The translations under genes were made by a program, and so were the position numbers. Below, piece after piece: positions 1-5,033 of a DNA stretch of 5,637 nucleotides. The DNA lies in assembly GCA_934663885.1 (NCBI GenBank), contig CAKUKW010000139.1:1-5637 (forward strand), in the 5' to 3' direction. The first letter of the stretch is position 1; every line of letters starts with the position of its first letter. Below the pieces are notes generated by a model. The model searched no databases. It worked only from the letters and a program-made list of their open reading frames with translations, and had not been told where the DNA came from. Origin of the DNA: an uncultured Tidjanibacter sp. Lineage in GTDB: Bacteria; Bacteroidota; Bacteroidia; Bacteroidales; Rikenellaceae.

Positions 1-204
1 TACGGGGTTACGGCGGAAAATATGGTTGTTAAACCATCGGCGGCGGACCTGCGCAAAATAATGGCTCTTATGGAAGAAGGTGGAGTAAAGGCCGACGTTG
101 CCGCCGTATTCTGGCTGAAGGATATGGCTGATGCCTGGGAATATGTACTCGGGAAAGACCCCTTGAGGAAAGTTCATGGGAAAGTGGTCATACAGGTAAG
201 ATAA
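1..204 (+). CDS. Zinc-binding alcohol dehydrogenase / quinone oxidoreductase (MDR family), C-terminal fragment
   Basis: This is the last 67 residues of a gene whose start lies left of the window; the reading frame is open from base 1 and stops with TAA at 202-204. The tail has the layout seen at the end of medium-chain dehydrogenase/reductases: a segment similar to 'P(S)xxDLxxIxxLxEEG', then a phobic stretch ('AAVFWLKDMADAW') corresponding to the usual 'vfpLedaaeAh' helix, and a closing 'HGKVVIQV' matching the common 'rGKvVikv' end. Such enzymes are cytosolic NAD(P)H-dependent oxidoreductases acting on alcohols, aldehydes or quinones. The Rossmann fold and any zinc ligands are outside the window, so neither substrate nor zinc dependence can be judged. 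An internal ATG at 22 is not a plausible start, because the family similarity continues across it. It converges on the next gene across a strong terminator. Confidence 0.75.
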   Translation, partial: YGVTAENMVVKPSAADLRKIMALMEEGGVKADVAAVFWLKDMADAWEYVLGKDPLRKVHGKVVIQVR

Positions 205-215
205 ATCCTACTACG

Positions 216-262
216 AAATAATAAGAGGAGGAACCTTGTAAAGGCTCCTCCTCTTATTATTT
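216..262. terminator. Two-way intrinsic terminator between convergent genes
   Basis: A long inverted repeat lies 12 bases after the dehydrogenase stop and 6 bases beyond the stop of the opposing gene. The outer arms, 216-232 and 246-262, pair over 17 bases without mismatch (core GAGGAGGA/TCCTCCTC). One A/C mismatch (233/245) is followed by four more pairs, CCTT/AAGG, closing a GTA loop at 238-240. The A-rich left foot and T-rich right foot supply a U-tract in either direction, so it should end transcription from both sides. Confidence 0.9.
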
Positions 263-268
263 TATAAA

Positions 269-952
269 TCAAAGCATTTCGCTCCGGTTGAGGTAATCTT
301 CGTCGTTGGCGTATATGTATATTATCACACCGTCCTTTATCGTATCTATTATCGCCTTACTTTTATCCCTTGGGAGGGCAGGGCAGCCGAAGCTCCTGCC
401 GAGACGCCCTGCGCTTTGAATTACCGAAGGATCGCAGTAGGATGCTCCGTGTATCACTATGGCCCTCTCTTTCGCCTTGTCGTTTATTCCTTTCTCAAGC
501 CCCTCCAGTATCAGCGAATATCCGTTTTTCCCCTGGTATGTGTTTTCAGTGACGTAGAAACCGAGGGAACTCTGATGGGAGCCGGGCTTATTTGAAAAGG
601 ATGTGGCGAAATTTCCCCCGCTGTTACGGCCGTGGGCAACGTGAGAGGTATGGAGCAGTTTGCCTTCTTCGATATCCACCACGCACATACGCTCTTCGGT
701 GGACGGCTTGGAGAAATCTATAACGACGAGAAGCTTTTTCTTCTTGGCTTCCAGCTTGTCGTAACCGCGTATGGCACGGTCAAAAGCCGCGTAACTCACA
801 ACAGAAGCAAGTCCCAACCGGGTATATAAATAATTATTGGACACAGAAGCGGTCGTAGTGTTGTTGCCACTCCATTTTCCTGTTCCTATATGTGATAATG
901 GTTCCGCGCTGGCGGAAAGCAGCAACAGTATGAATATGTAAAAAGGTTTCAT
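269..952 (-). CDS. Exported murein L,D-transpeptidase-like protein, YkuD_2 family
   Basis: This 227-residue protein begins with a signal peptide (residues 1 to about 16, 'MKPFYIFILLLLSASA'), so it should act in the periplasm. Residues about 74-215 match the YkuD_2 catalytic domain (L,D-transpeptidase catalytic domain family): a 'VIDFSKPSTEERMCVVDI' strand pair, 'VAHGRNSGG' at 106-113, 'TSFSNKPGSHQSSLGFY' at 117-133, 'VIHGASYC' at 166-173, and the nucleophile motif 'GRSFGCPALP' with catalytic Cys190 and paired His168. Members are thought to cleave or form peptide links to meso-diaminopimelate in peptidoglycan; the exact reaction of this group is poorly defined. Length is normal for a single-domain member. 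The ATG start at 950-952 sits 20 bases beyond a good promoter box, with no Shine-Dalgarno, as is usual in Bacteroidota. A second, unrelated-subfamily L,D-transpeptidase lies upstream on the same strand, but a terminator separates them. Confidence 0.93.
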   Translation of the reverse strand: MKPFYIFILLLLSASAEPLSHIGTGKWSGNNTTTASVSNNYLYTRLGLASVVSYAAFDRAIRGYDKLEAKKKKLLVVIDFSKPSTEERMCVVDIEEGKLLHTSHVAHGRNSGGNFATSFSNKPGSHQSSLGFYVTENTYQGKNGYSLILEGLEKGINDKAKERAIVIHGASYCDPSVIQSAGRLGRSFGCPALPRDKSKAIIDTIKDGVIIYIYANDEDYLNRSEML

Positions 953-971
953 TTGTATTGATTATTCCACA

Positions 972-979
972 CAAAGTTA
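972..979 (-). promoter_or_regulatory. Promoter -7 box (TAnnTTTG) for the YkuD_2 gene
   Basis: Read on the minus strand this is TAACTTTG, an exact match to the Bacteroidota TAnnTTTG -7 consensus, 20 bases upstream of the start codon. I see no convincing TTTG at the -33 position. The placement between the upstream terminator and the start codon supports it. Confidence 0.55.
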
Positions 980-1013
980 ATACGTGGATATGGAAATTGT
1001 ACTTAATACAACG

Positions 1014-1044
1014 AAAAAAAGGGCCCCGGTATTGCCCGGAGCCC
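1014..1044 (-). terminator. Intrinsic terminator of the larger L,D-transpeptidase gene
   Basis: On the minus strand the stem GGGCTCCGG / CCGGGGCCC (1036-1044 with 1021-1029) closes a six-base loop and is followed by seven T (1014-1020). The single non-Watson-Crick position is C/A on the plus strand but a permitted G-U pair in the minus-strand RNA, which supports function in that direction. It lies 22 bases beyond the stop codon of the gene it ends. Confidence 0.92.
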
Positions 1045-1066
1045 TTGTTGCGTTATAAAAGAGAAA

Positions 1067-2062
1067 TTATTCAATAACAAATACCAATGATTCCAAAGGC
1101 TTTGCCCAGTTGTAAATGAATTCCGCGTGGGAAGTCGCGTTGCGAACGCACATATGTGACCGGGGTGTCGTTCCGAGCGTAGGACTTAATTCTATATAGT
1201 CGGCCTCGGTTGCGTTGGGGTTATTAAGTGGCACGCCATGAATATATCCGCCGCGCGTAAAACGGCTTGCGTAAGGAGCGTATCCCGCGATTTTGCTGCT
1301 TCCGTCGTGCAGGTAATACATTCTCGGTTTATGTTCCTGTATTACGAAAGTTCCAAGGGGTGTTTCCTGCTGGTAAGGAGGATTGTGAAGGCCGGTAGTA
1401 GCGGGATTCATGCTTCTTACCAACCATTTGTTATCCTCCTTCTCCAGTGTCGTGATATTCTGGTTCTCCCTGTCTACAAAGATCACATGGTCGAATTCAC
1501 GTGCATCCAGTACTTTTACATATTTCTCAGGAACATACCATTCTCCGTCGTATGTCATCGAACATATTTTTATATATTCGGCACTGTCATTCAGGAATTT
1601 CACCAGTGAGCCATCGCGTCCGTAGCGTTCGGGCTTTTCGTCGCCAGGGTTTTTATACAGAGGAATAGACTGGAACCTGCTCACCCCGAATTCGTCGGCC
1701 ATCGTTTTGTATTCATTCAATTCAGGATCCTGTACTTCGGGAGCGACGCCGTTTTTGTTTTTATAATTCTGAAGAGTTGCCCACCTTATTCCTTCCATTT
1801 GTTGCGCAGTCTCAAGACATTGGAGGCTGTCCTTAATCTTATCCCACTGGAACATTCGTTTGCCATCCTTGTAATCGTATTCATCGGCAAGCGTGTGCTT
1901 GTCGTAGGTAAGTACCTTTTCAATAGTAATAACTACCGGATCGGGTTTCTTTTTCTCTTCGGCTCTTGTTATTTGCGTTTCTTTGTTGGCTTTGGCCCCT
2001 GTCCTGTTTCCGCACTGGGTTGTACCCAGGGCCAGTAAAATAAGTAAAATTCGTGCGATCAT
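1067..2062 (-). CDS. Exported L,D-transpeptidase (YkuD domain) with SH3-like N-terminal region, possible lipoprotein
   Basis: I choose the ATG at 2060-2062 (331 residues) over an in-frame TTG at 2084-2086, because the ATG gives a compact signal sequence, 'MIARILLILLALGTTQC'. Cys17 could be a lipidation site, although the lipobox TTQC is not canonical. No acidic surface-export signal follows the Cys, so a periplasm-facing protein is more likely. Residues about 130-185 ('IPLYKNPGDE', then 'MTYDGEWYVPEKYVKVLD') look like an SH3-type wall-binding module. The C-terminal part, about 190-331, is a YkuD domain: 'TPLGTFVIQEHKP' at 234-246, 'YIHGVPL' with His275, and 'RSHMCVRNATSH' with catalytic Cys305 and Arg307. 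Such enzymes form 3-3 peptidoglycan cross-links or attach proteins to the wall. The usual SHGC is SHMC here, and the spacing from His275 to Ser302 is longer than the common 14-17 residues. Activity is likely, but specificity is unknown. Confidence 0.88.
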   Translation of the reverse strand: MIARILLILLALGTTQCGNRTGAKANKETQITRAEEKKKPDPVVITIEKVLTYDKHTLADEYDYKDGKRMFQWDKIKDSLQCLETAQQMEGIRWATLQNYKNKNGVAPEVQDPELNEYKTMADEFGVSRFQSIPLYKNPGDEKPERYGRDGSLVKFLNDSAEYIKICSMTYDGEWYVPEKYVKVLDAREFDHVIFVDRENQNITTLEKEDNKWLVRSMNPATTGLHNPPYQQETPLGTFVIQEHKPRMYYLHDGSSKIAGYAPYASRFTRGGYIHGVPLNNPNATEADYIELSPTLGTTPRSHMCVRNATSHAEFIYNWAKPLESLVFVIE

Positions 2063-2130
2063 AAAATGGTATTGTAAGTTAATCAATATGTTTTATTTCC
2101 CATGTTGCAATTTATAAGCCAGAATTTGTC

Positions 2131-2138
2131 CAAAGGCA
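2131..2138 (-). promoter_or_regulatory. Possible -7 box for the larger L,D-transpeptidase gene (one mismatch)
   Basis: On the minus strand this reads TGCCTTTG, one base away from TAnnTTTG, about 70 bases upstream of the chosen ATG. It is the best candidate in the 110-base divergent spacer (2063-2172), which must hold promoters for both flanking genes. No good -33 element accompanies it, and I see no equally good box for the plus-strand gene. Confidence 0.25.
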
Positions 2139-2172
2139 CGGTATGTGCAATATTATACGAAAAGTGTCAGTT

Positions 2173-2694
2173 ATGAGCCTGAAGGAATATAAGGAAAAAC
2201 GCGACTTTAAGATTACCGGAGAGCCGGAAACGAACAAACCGCAAAGAGCGGGAAGTAATGCTGTTTTTGTAGTGCAGAAACACGATGCCACAAATTTGCA
2301 CTATGACTTTCGCCTTGAAGTGGGTGGGGTACTTAAAAGCTGGGCCGTTCCGAAAGGGCCCTCGATGAACCCACGCGATAAAAGGCTGGCGGTAATGGTC
2401 GAAGACCATCCCCTTGGATACGGCGGTTTCCACGGACGTATTCCGGAGGGTCAATACGGTGCGGGTACCGTTGAGATATGGGATTCAGGGACATGGGAAA
2501 CTACCGACAAAACTCCCGATGCACGCAAAGGCTTGAAAGAAGGATTGCTTGAGTTCTACCTCCACGGTAAAAAACTTAAGGGGGAATTTATCCTCGTACG
2601 CACTGACGGTTCGTACGCGAAGAACGGATGGTTGCTGATGAAAAAAGAGGACGGATATGCAAAGGAGTCATCCTATGATGCGAACAAGGAGTGA
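2173..2694 (+). CDS. Standalone LigD-type DNA 3'-phosphoesterase domain protein
   Basis: This 173-residue protein is a single LigD phosphoesterase (PE) domain. PE domains remove 3'-phosphate and 3'-ribonucleotides from DNA ends, readying them for ligation. The metal and phosphate-binding residues of the family are all present: His37, His43, Asp45 and Arg47 in 'QKHDATNLHYDFRLE', and His79 and Tyr83 in 'VEDHPLGY'. These are spaced exactly as the active-site residues of the well-studied Pseudomonas LigD PE domain (H42, H48, D50, R52, H84, Y88). Further hallmarks are 'LKSWAVPKGPSMNP' at 54-67, 'IPEGQYGAGTVEIWDSG' at 90-106, and a closing 'GEFILVRT...NGWLLMKK'. The start is the ATG at 2173, since 'MSLKEYKEKRDF' is how the family begins; an ATG at 2143 would add ten atypical residues. 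No polymerase, ligase or Ku gene is in the window, so its partner is unknown. It is divergent from the L,D-transpeptidase and ends at a shared terminator. Confidence 0.93.
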   Translation: MSLKEYKEKRDFKITGEPETNKPQRAGSNAVFVVQKHDATNLHYDFRLEVGGVLKSWAVPKGPSMNPRDKRLAVMVEDHPLGYGGFHGRIPEGQYGAGTVEIWDSGTWETTDKTPDARKGLKEGLLEFYLHGKKLKGEFILVRTDGSYAKNGWLLMKKEDGYAKESSYDANKE

Positions 2695-2745
2695 AATACG
2701 GAATTCTCCGGATAAGGCGTTAAAGCCCGTTTCTGTGTAATATAC

Positions 2746-2777
2746 AAAAGAGCCGCCTCAATCGAAACGGCTCTTTT
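2746..2777. terminator. Two-way intrinsic terminator between phosphoesterase and peptidase genes
   Basis: The perfect 10-base arms AAAAGAGCCG (2746-2755) and CGGCTCTTTT (2768-2777) close a 12-base loop. The A and T feet of the stem act as U-tracts in each direction. It lies 51 bases after the plus-strand stop and 17 bases beyond the minus-strand stop, as expected for convergent genes. Confidence 0.88.
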
Positions 2778-2794
2778 ACTATAGAGTTTATATG

Positions 2795-4180
2795 TTAATT
2801 CATATAATCCCATGCGGGGAGTTGTATCGGTTTCTGTCCCAGTGAAGAAATTGCCTTCTGGTCGAGATAACGACGATGGATTACAAGACGGAACATATAC
2901 TCGTCGAACCACTCGTCGGTAAACGTAAGGTAGCCGCGATTGCCTGCCGCAGGGCCCCAGCTGTTCTCGAACTCCCATTTTACAGGAACATCGCTGTCGT
3001 CAGTATCGCAGCCCATGAGTAACATTGCGTGGCTCGAACCGCTCTGGCGGGTAAGGATACGCGCCTTTTTGTCCATATCGAAATCGACTCCGAACAGCGA
3101 GTTGTAATCGTACATTTTCGGGTCCATAATACCTGTCGCACGGTTGTGCTGCTTACCCACGTCGCAGGATGCGTACATAGCCTCATTATTCTTTATCGAC
3201 GCCAGGGCGGCTTTCTTGATGTCTTCATTCGGGAGATTGAGGTAAACCCAGTTGACTCCTTCTATGGTATTTCGGTAGTTCTGGATTTCGTATATCTTGT
3301 AATACTCCCTCGTCGGGTCGTTCATTATCATGATATAATTCTCGGGCGAATAATCGTCCGGAGTGATCTCGGCGTAGAACTCCATCGGCGTGTATGTATG
3401 AGCGACGATATTACCAGTTTTGTCTTTTATCCTCCACGTGAATTCTGCAGGCGGTTCGCCGAGGCAGAGCGCCAGCATGCGGTAAATATCTTTCAATACC
3501 GCCTGCTTTTTTGCCGGAATGTTTTTAGCCTGATTTTTGTCCGCCGATATTTCGCGAAGTGCGTAACCCTCTTTCCTTAATTTCTCGTTGATAAGCGATA
3601 TCATCTGGCCGGTATTGTTCGAATGCTCCGTTTCGGGCATAACCGCTTTAGGCACAACTCCGTATTTTTCAGCGATGTTATAATATAGGTTCCACACTCC
3701 TCCGTCGTTTACCGGATTGCCGAAATAATGAACAACTTCCCGGTCCTCCATAGGCTTTTTAGAGGTTGCAATAATGTTTTCAAGGAACAGGTTCGATTTT
3801 TCAAGGATATCCCAGAAATAGAGGTAATTATGCGAGAAATCAAACTCTGGAAGGTTGTATTTTTCCATTATGGAAGGACGCAGGACGTTCATCGAAGTGA
3901 ACATCCAGCAACGGCCCGAACCCTTCTGGTCGGTTATGCCGCTTACTTTAACCCTGTATTTGAAATAGTGGTCTGTTTCCCCCTGAAGCTCATGGTTAAG
4001 CGCGCTGGAGCGGATGTCGCGCGTATTAGTAAGGATGTTCTGGATAGCCGTGGTCGGTGCATCCTTTTTAAAACTGCTTCTCAGGTCGCTTATATCCTTA
4101 TCGGAAAGGCTCTGGGCGCTAAGTCCCGTAGCTGAAAATATAAAGAGACAGGCGATGGAAATGGTTTTGAGTTTTTTCAT
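2795..4180 (-). CDS. Exported C1-family cysteine peptidase, bleomycin hydrolase / aminopeptidase C type
   Basis: This 461-residue protein carries a signal peptide (1 to about 22, 'MKKLKTISIACLFIFSATGLSA'), unlike the cytosolic PepC of other bacteria. The papain-fold catalytic set is complete: oxyanion Gln85 and nucleophile Cys91 in 'TDQKGSGRCWMFTSMNVLRP', His384 in 'GSSHAMLLMG', and Asn406 in 'WEFENSWGPAAGNRGYLTF'. Other family marks are 'SHNYLYFWDILEKSN' at 116-130, 'NDGGVWNLYYNIAEKYGVVPK' at 158-178 and 'LPAWDYMN' at the end. Family members are aminopeptidases that form barrel-like hexamers, with the C-terminal arm lying in the active-site cleft. That arm is short here: after Trp-Asp only three residues remain, where relatives usually continue with 'PMGALA'-like residues. 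A role in trimming peptides in the periplasm is inferred. It has its own promoter box 34 bases upstream of the ATG, but no terminator is visible after the regulator gene 74 bases upstream, so some read-through is possible. Confidence 0.93.
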   Translation of the reverse strand: MKKLKTISIACLFIFSATGLSAQSLSDKDISDLRSSFKKDAPTTAIQNILTNTRDIRSSALNHELQGETDHYFKYRVKVSGITDQKGSGRCWMFTSMNVLRPSIMEKYNLPEFDFSHNYLYFWDILEKSNLFLENIIATSKKPMEDREVVHYFGNPVNDGGVWNLYYNIAEKYGVVPKAVMPETEHSNNTGQMISLINEKLRKEGYALREISADKNQAKNIPAKKQAVLKDIYRMLALCLGEPPAEFTWRIKDKTGNIVAHTYTPMEFYAEITPDDYSPENYIMIMNDPTREYYKIYEIQNYRNTIEGVNWVYLNLPNEDIKKAALASIKNNEAMYASCDVGKQHNRATGIMDPKMYDYNSLFGVDFDMDKKARILTRQSGSSHAMLLMGCDTDDSDVPVKWEFENSWGPAAGNRGYLTFTDEWFDEYMFRLVIHRRYLDQKAISSLGQKPIQLPAWDYMN

Positions 4181-4196
4181 ATTTAAGTTTTATGAT

Positions 4197-4214
4197 TTTG
4201 ATGACTTTGATGAC
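4197..4214 (-). repeat. Two perfect tandem copies of a 9-base unit in the peptidase leader
   Basis: TTTGATGAC occurs at 4197-4205 and again at 4206-4214 with no gap; a decayed third copy (two mismatches) lies at 4188-4196. On the minus strand the repeat is transcribed as the early 5' leader of the peptidase gene. It shares a base with the promoter box and can form a five-base hairpin, CTTTG/CAAAG. Function is unknown; it may be simple slippage. Confidence 0.6.
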
Positions 4215-4221
4215 AAAGATA
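4214..4221 (-). promoter_or_regulatory. Promoter -7 box (TAnnTTTG) for the exported peptidase gene
   Basis: The minus strand reads TATCTTTG, an exact match to the Bacteroidota -7 consensus, 34 bases upstream of the start codon. A TTG lies 23 bases further upstream, which is at the long end for a -33 element. It suggests the peptidase can be transcribed independently of the regulator gene. Confidence 0.55.
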
Positions 4222-4254
4222 CTAAGAATTCTCCGCGAAATATACAATGGCAGG

Positions 4255-4929
4255 TTAAAGCCTGACGATGCGTACAAGGTTATTTTTATTTTTCAGTGCG
4301 ATGACGCCTTTGTCCGCGACGATTAGCCCGTCCTTTCCCATTCGGGTAAGCTCCCTTTCCAGAGAAGGCCGTGCAACACCGAAATATTCCGCGATGGCGC
4401 TTTTGGATTTATCTAGTTTTACGGTGTCGGAATTTTGCTCTTCGGAAAGCCCGAGCAGGTAGACTGCCAGTTTCTGCCTGATTGTGCGGAAGGACATGAA
4501 ATTAAGTTTACGGCTTAGGCGCGACGCGAAATCGGCGGATATGTCGAGGTAATTTTTCAGCAGGGTTTCGTTCATCGACAGCATCTTTAGTACGGACTGG
4601 CGCGGGATAATTAAAGCCGCCCCGTCCTCCCTGGCGGTAGCCTGAACGGGAAAGCGGTTGTCCCGGCCGAAAAGGAAAAGTATTGCCAGCGGGCTGGGAG
4701 CCTCCACGTCCTCGACTTTTATGACTTTACCCGATGCGTCGGTCATTTCTCCCTTTATACTTCCGCTGGTTAGGATGATAAGCCGGTTGGCGACCTCATC
4801 CTGCATGGCAAGTATGTCGCCTTTTTTAAAACCGGTTTCGGTTATTTTAAGCTCGGAGAATATATCGCCGAGATCTTCTTCCGACAGGGAGCGGAAAAGA
4901 GGAATTTGCAGCAACTGTGATAAGTCCAT
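4255..4929 (-). CDS. Crp/Fnr-family transcriptional regulator, HcpR-like
   Basis: This 224-residue protein has the two-domain Crp/Fnr layout. Residues about 8-115 form the cyclic-nucleotide-binding-type sensor barrel ('LFRSLSEEDLGDIF', 'FKKGDILAMQDEVANRLIIL', 'SGSIKG'). A long dimerisation helix follows (about 116-146), then a winged helix-turn-helix at about 148-215 with 'KSKSAIAEYFGVARPSLERE', where 'ARPSLERELTRM' (186-197) is the likely recognition helix. There are no cysteines at all, so it cannot hold an Fnr-type iron-sulfur cluster; the residues expected of a cAMP site are also not evident. The RPSLxRE recognition helix and the divergent iron-sulfur protein gene point to HcpR, a regulator of nitrosative-stress defence that in some anaerobes senses nitric oxide through haem. 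The Crp/Fnr call is firm; HcpR is inferred from context. A near-palindrome upstream of its own promoter box suggests autoregulation. Confidence 0.93.
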   Translation of the reverse strand: MDLSQLLQIPLFRSLSEEDLGDIFSELKITETGFKKGDILAMQDEVANRLIILTSGSIKGEMTDASGKVIKVEDVEAPSPLAILFLFGRDNRFPVQATAREDGAALIIPRQSVLKMLSMNETLLKNYLDISADFASRLSRKLNFMSFRTIRQKLAVYLLGLSEEQNSDTVKLDKSKSAIAEYFGVARPSLERELTRMGKDGLIVADKGVIALKNKNNLVRIVRL

Positions 4930-4945
4930 ATTACGCTGGTTTTTT

Positions 4946-4953
4946 CAAAGATA
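4946..4953 (-). promoter_or_regulatory. Promoter -7 box (TAnnTTTG) for the Crp/Fnr-type regulator gene
   Basis: The minus strand reads TATCTTTG, an exact match to the consensus, 16 bases upstream of the start codon. No TTTG -33 element is seen. Instead the half-site GTCAC/GTTAC of the near-palindrome at 4970-4983 occupies that position, consistent with control by a bound regulator. Confidence 0.6.
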
Positions 4954-4969
4954 ATATTTTTTATTGACT

Positions 4970-4983
4970 GTAACATGTGTGAC
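4970..4983. promoter_or_regulatory. Candidate Crp/Fnr-family (HcpR-like) operator
   Basis: GTAAC-ATGT-GTGAC is an inverted repeat with one mismatch (GTGAC for GTTAC). It sits between two opposed TAnnTTTG boxes in the 104-base spacer between the regulator and the iron-sulfur gene. Its centre is roughly 42-44 bases upstream of the likely start of the iron-sulfur transcript, close to the -41.5 typical of class II Crp/Fnr activation, and about 36 upstream of the regulator's own start. The GTAAC-N4-GTTAC form resembles sites I recall for HcpR in some anaerobes; this is inference. Confidence 0.5.
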
Positions 4984-5006
4984 GGTTTTGCGGGGCCTGT
5001 TGGCAA

Positions 5007-5014
5007 TAGATTTG
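5007..5014 (+). promoter_or_regulatory. Promoter -7 box (TAnnTTTG) for the iron-sulfur protein gene
   Basis: TAGATTTG matches the Bacteroidota -7 consensus exactly and lies 19 bases before the ATG at 5034. A TTTTG at 4986-4990 could serve as the -33 element, but the gap of 16 bases is shorter than the usual 19 or so, which would fit a promoter that relies on an activator. Confidence 0.6.
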
Positions 5015-5033
5015 TACTAAATATTTTTAGAGT

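Noticed and set aside
216..262. Long hairpin as a mobile-element end or small RNA gene
   Set aside because: There is no matching second end or transposase nearby, and its place between two convergent stop codons with A and T feet is fully explained by a two-way terminator.
1238..1609. 123-codon open frame on the plus strand inside the L,D-transpeptidase gene
   Set aside because: Antisense to the YkuD domain, no recognisable family and no promoter.
2063..2086. TTG at 2084-2086 as the start of the larger L,D-transpeptidase
   Set aside because: It would put eight extra residues, including His and Gln, ahead of an otherwise compact signal sequence; the ATG at 2060-2062 fits better.
2087..2128. 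TATGTTTT (2087) and AGAATTTG (2121) as plus-strand -7 boxes for the phosphoesterase gene
   Set aside because: Each departs from TAnnTTTG by one or two bases and neither has a TTG or TTTG at a suitable upstream distance.
2143..2172. Upstream ATG at 2143 as the start of the phosphoesterase
   Set aside because: It adds ten residues unlike the family, while the ATG at 2173 gives the usual MSLKEY-type start.
2673..2978. 101-codon minus-strand frame overlapping the end of the peptidase gene and its terminator
   Set aside because: It is the peptidase DNA read in another frame and runs through the terminator hairpin; not a gene.
3029..3580. 183-codon open frame on the plus strand inside the peptidase gene
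   Set aside because: It is antisense to a gene with a complete catalytic set, has no family resemblance and no promoter; a by-product of the codon use of the true gene.
3728..4135. 135-codon open frame on the plus strand inside the peptidase gene
   Set aside because: Same reason: antisense to conserved coding sequence, no recognisable domain or start signals.
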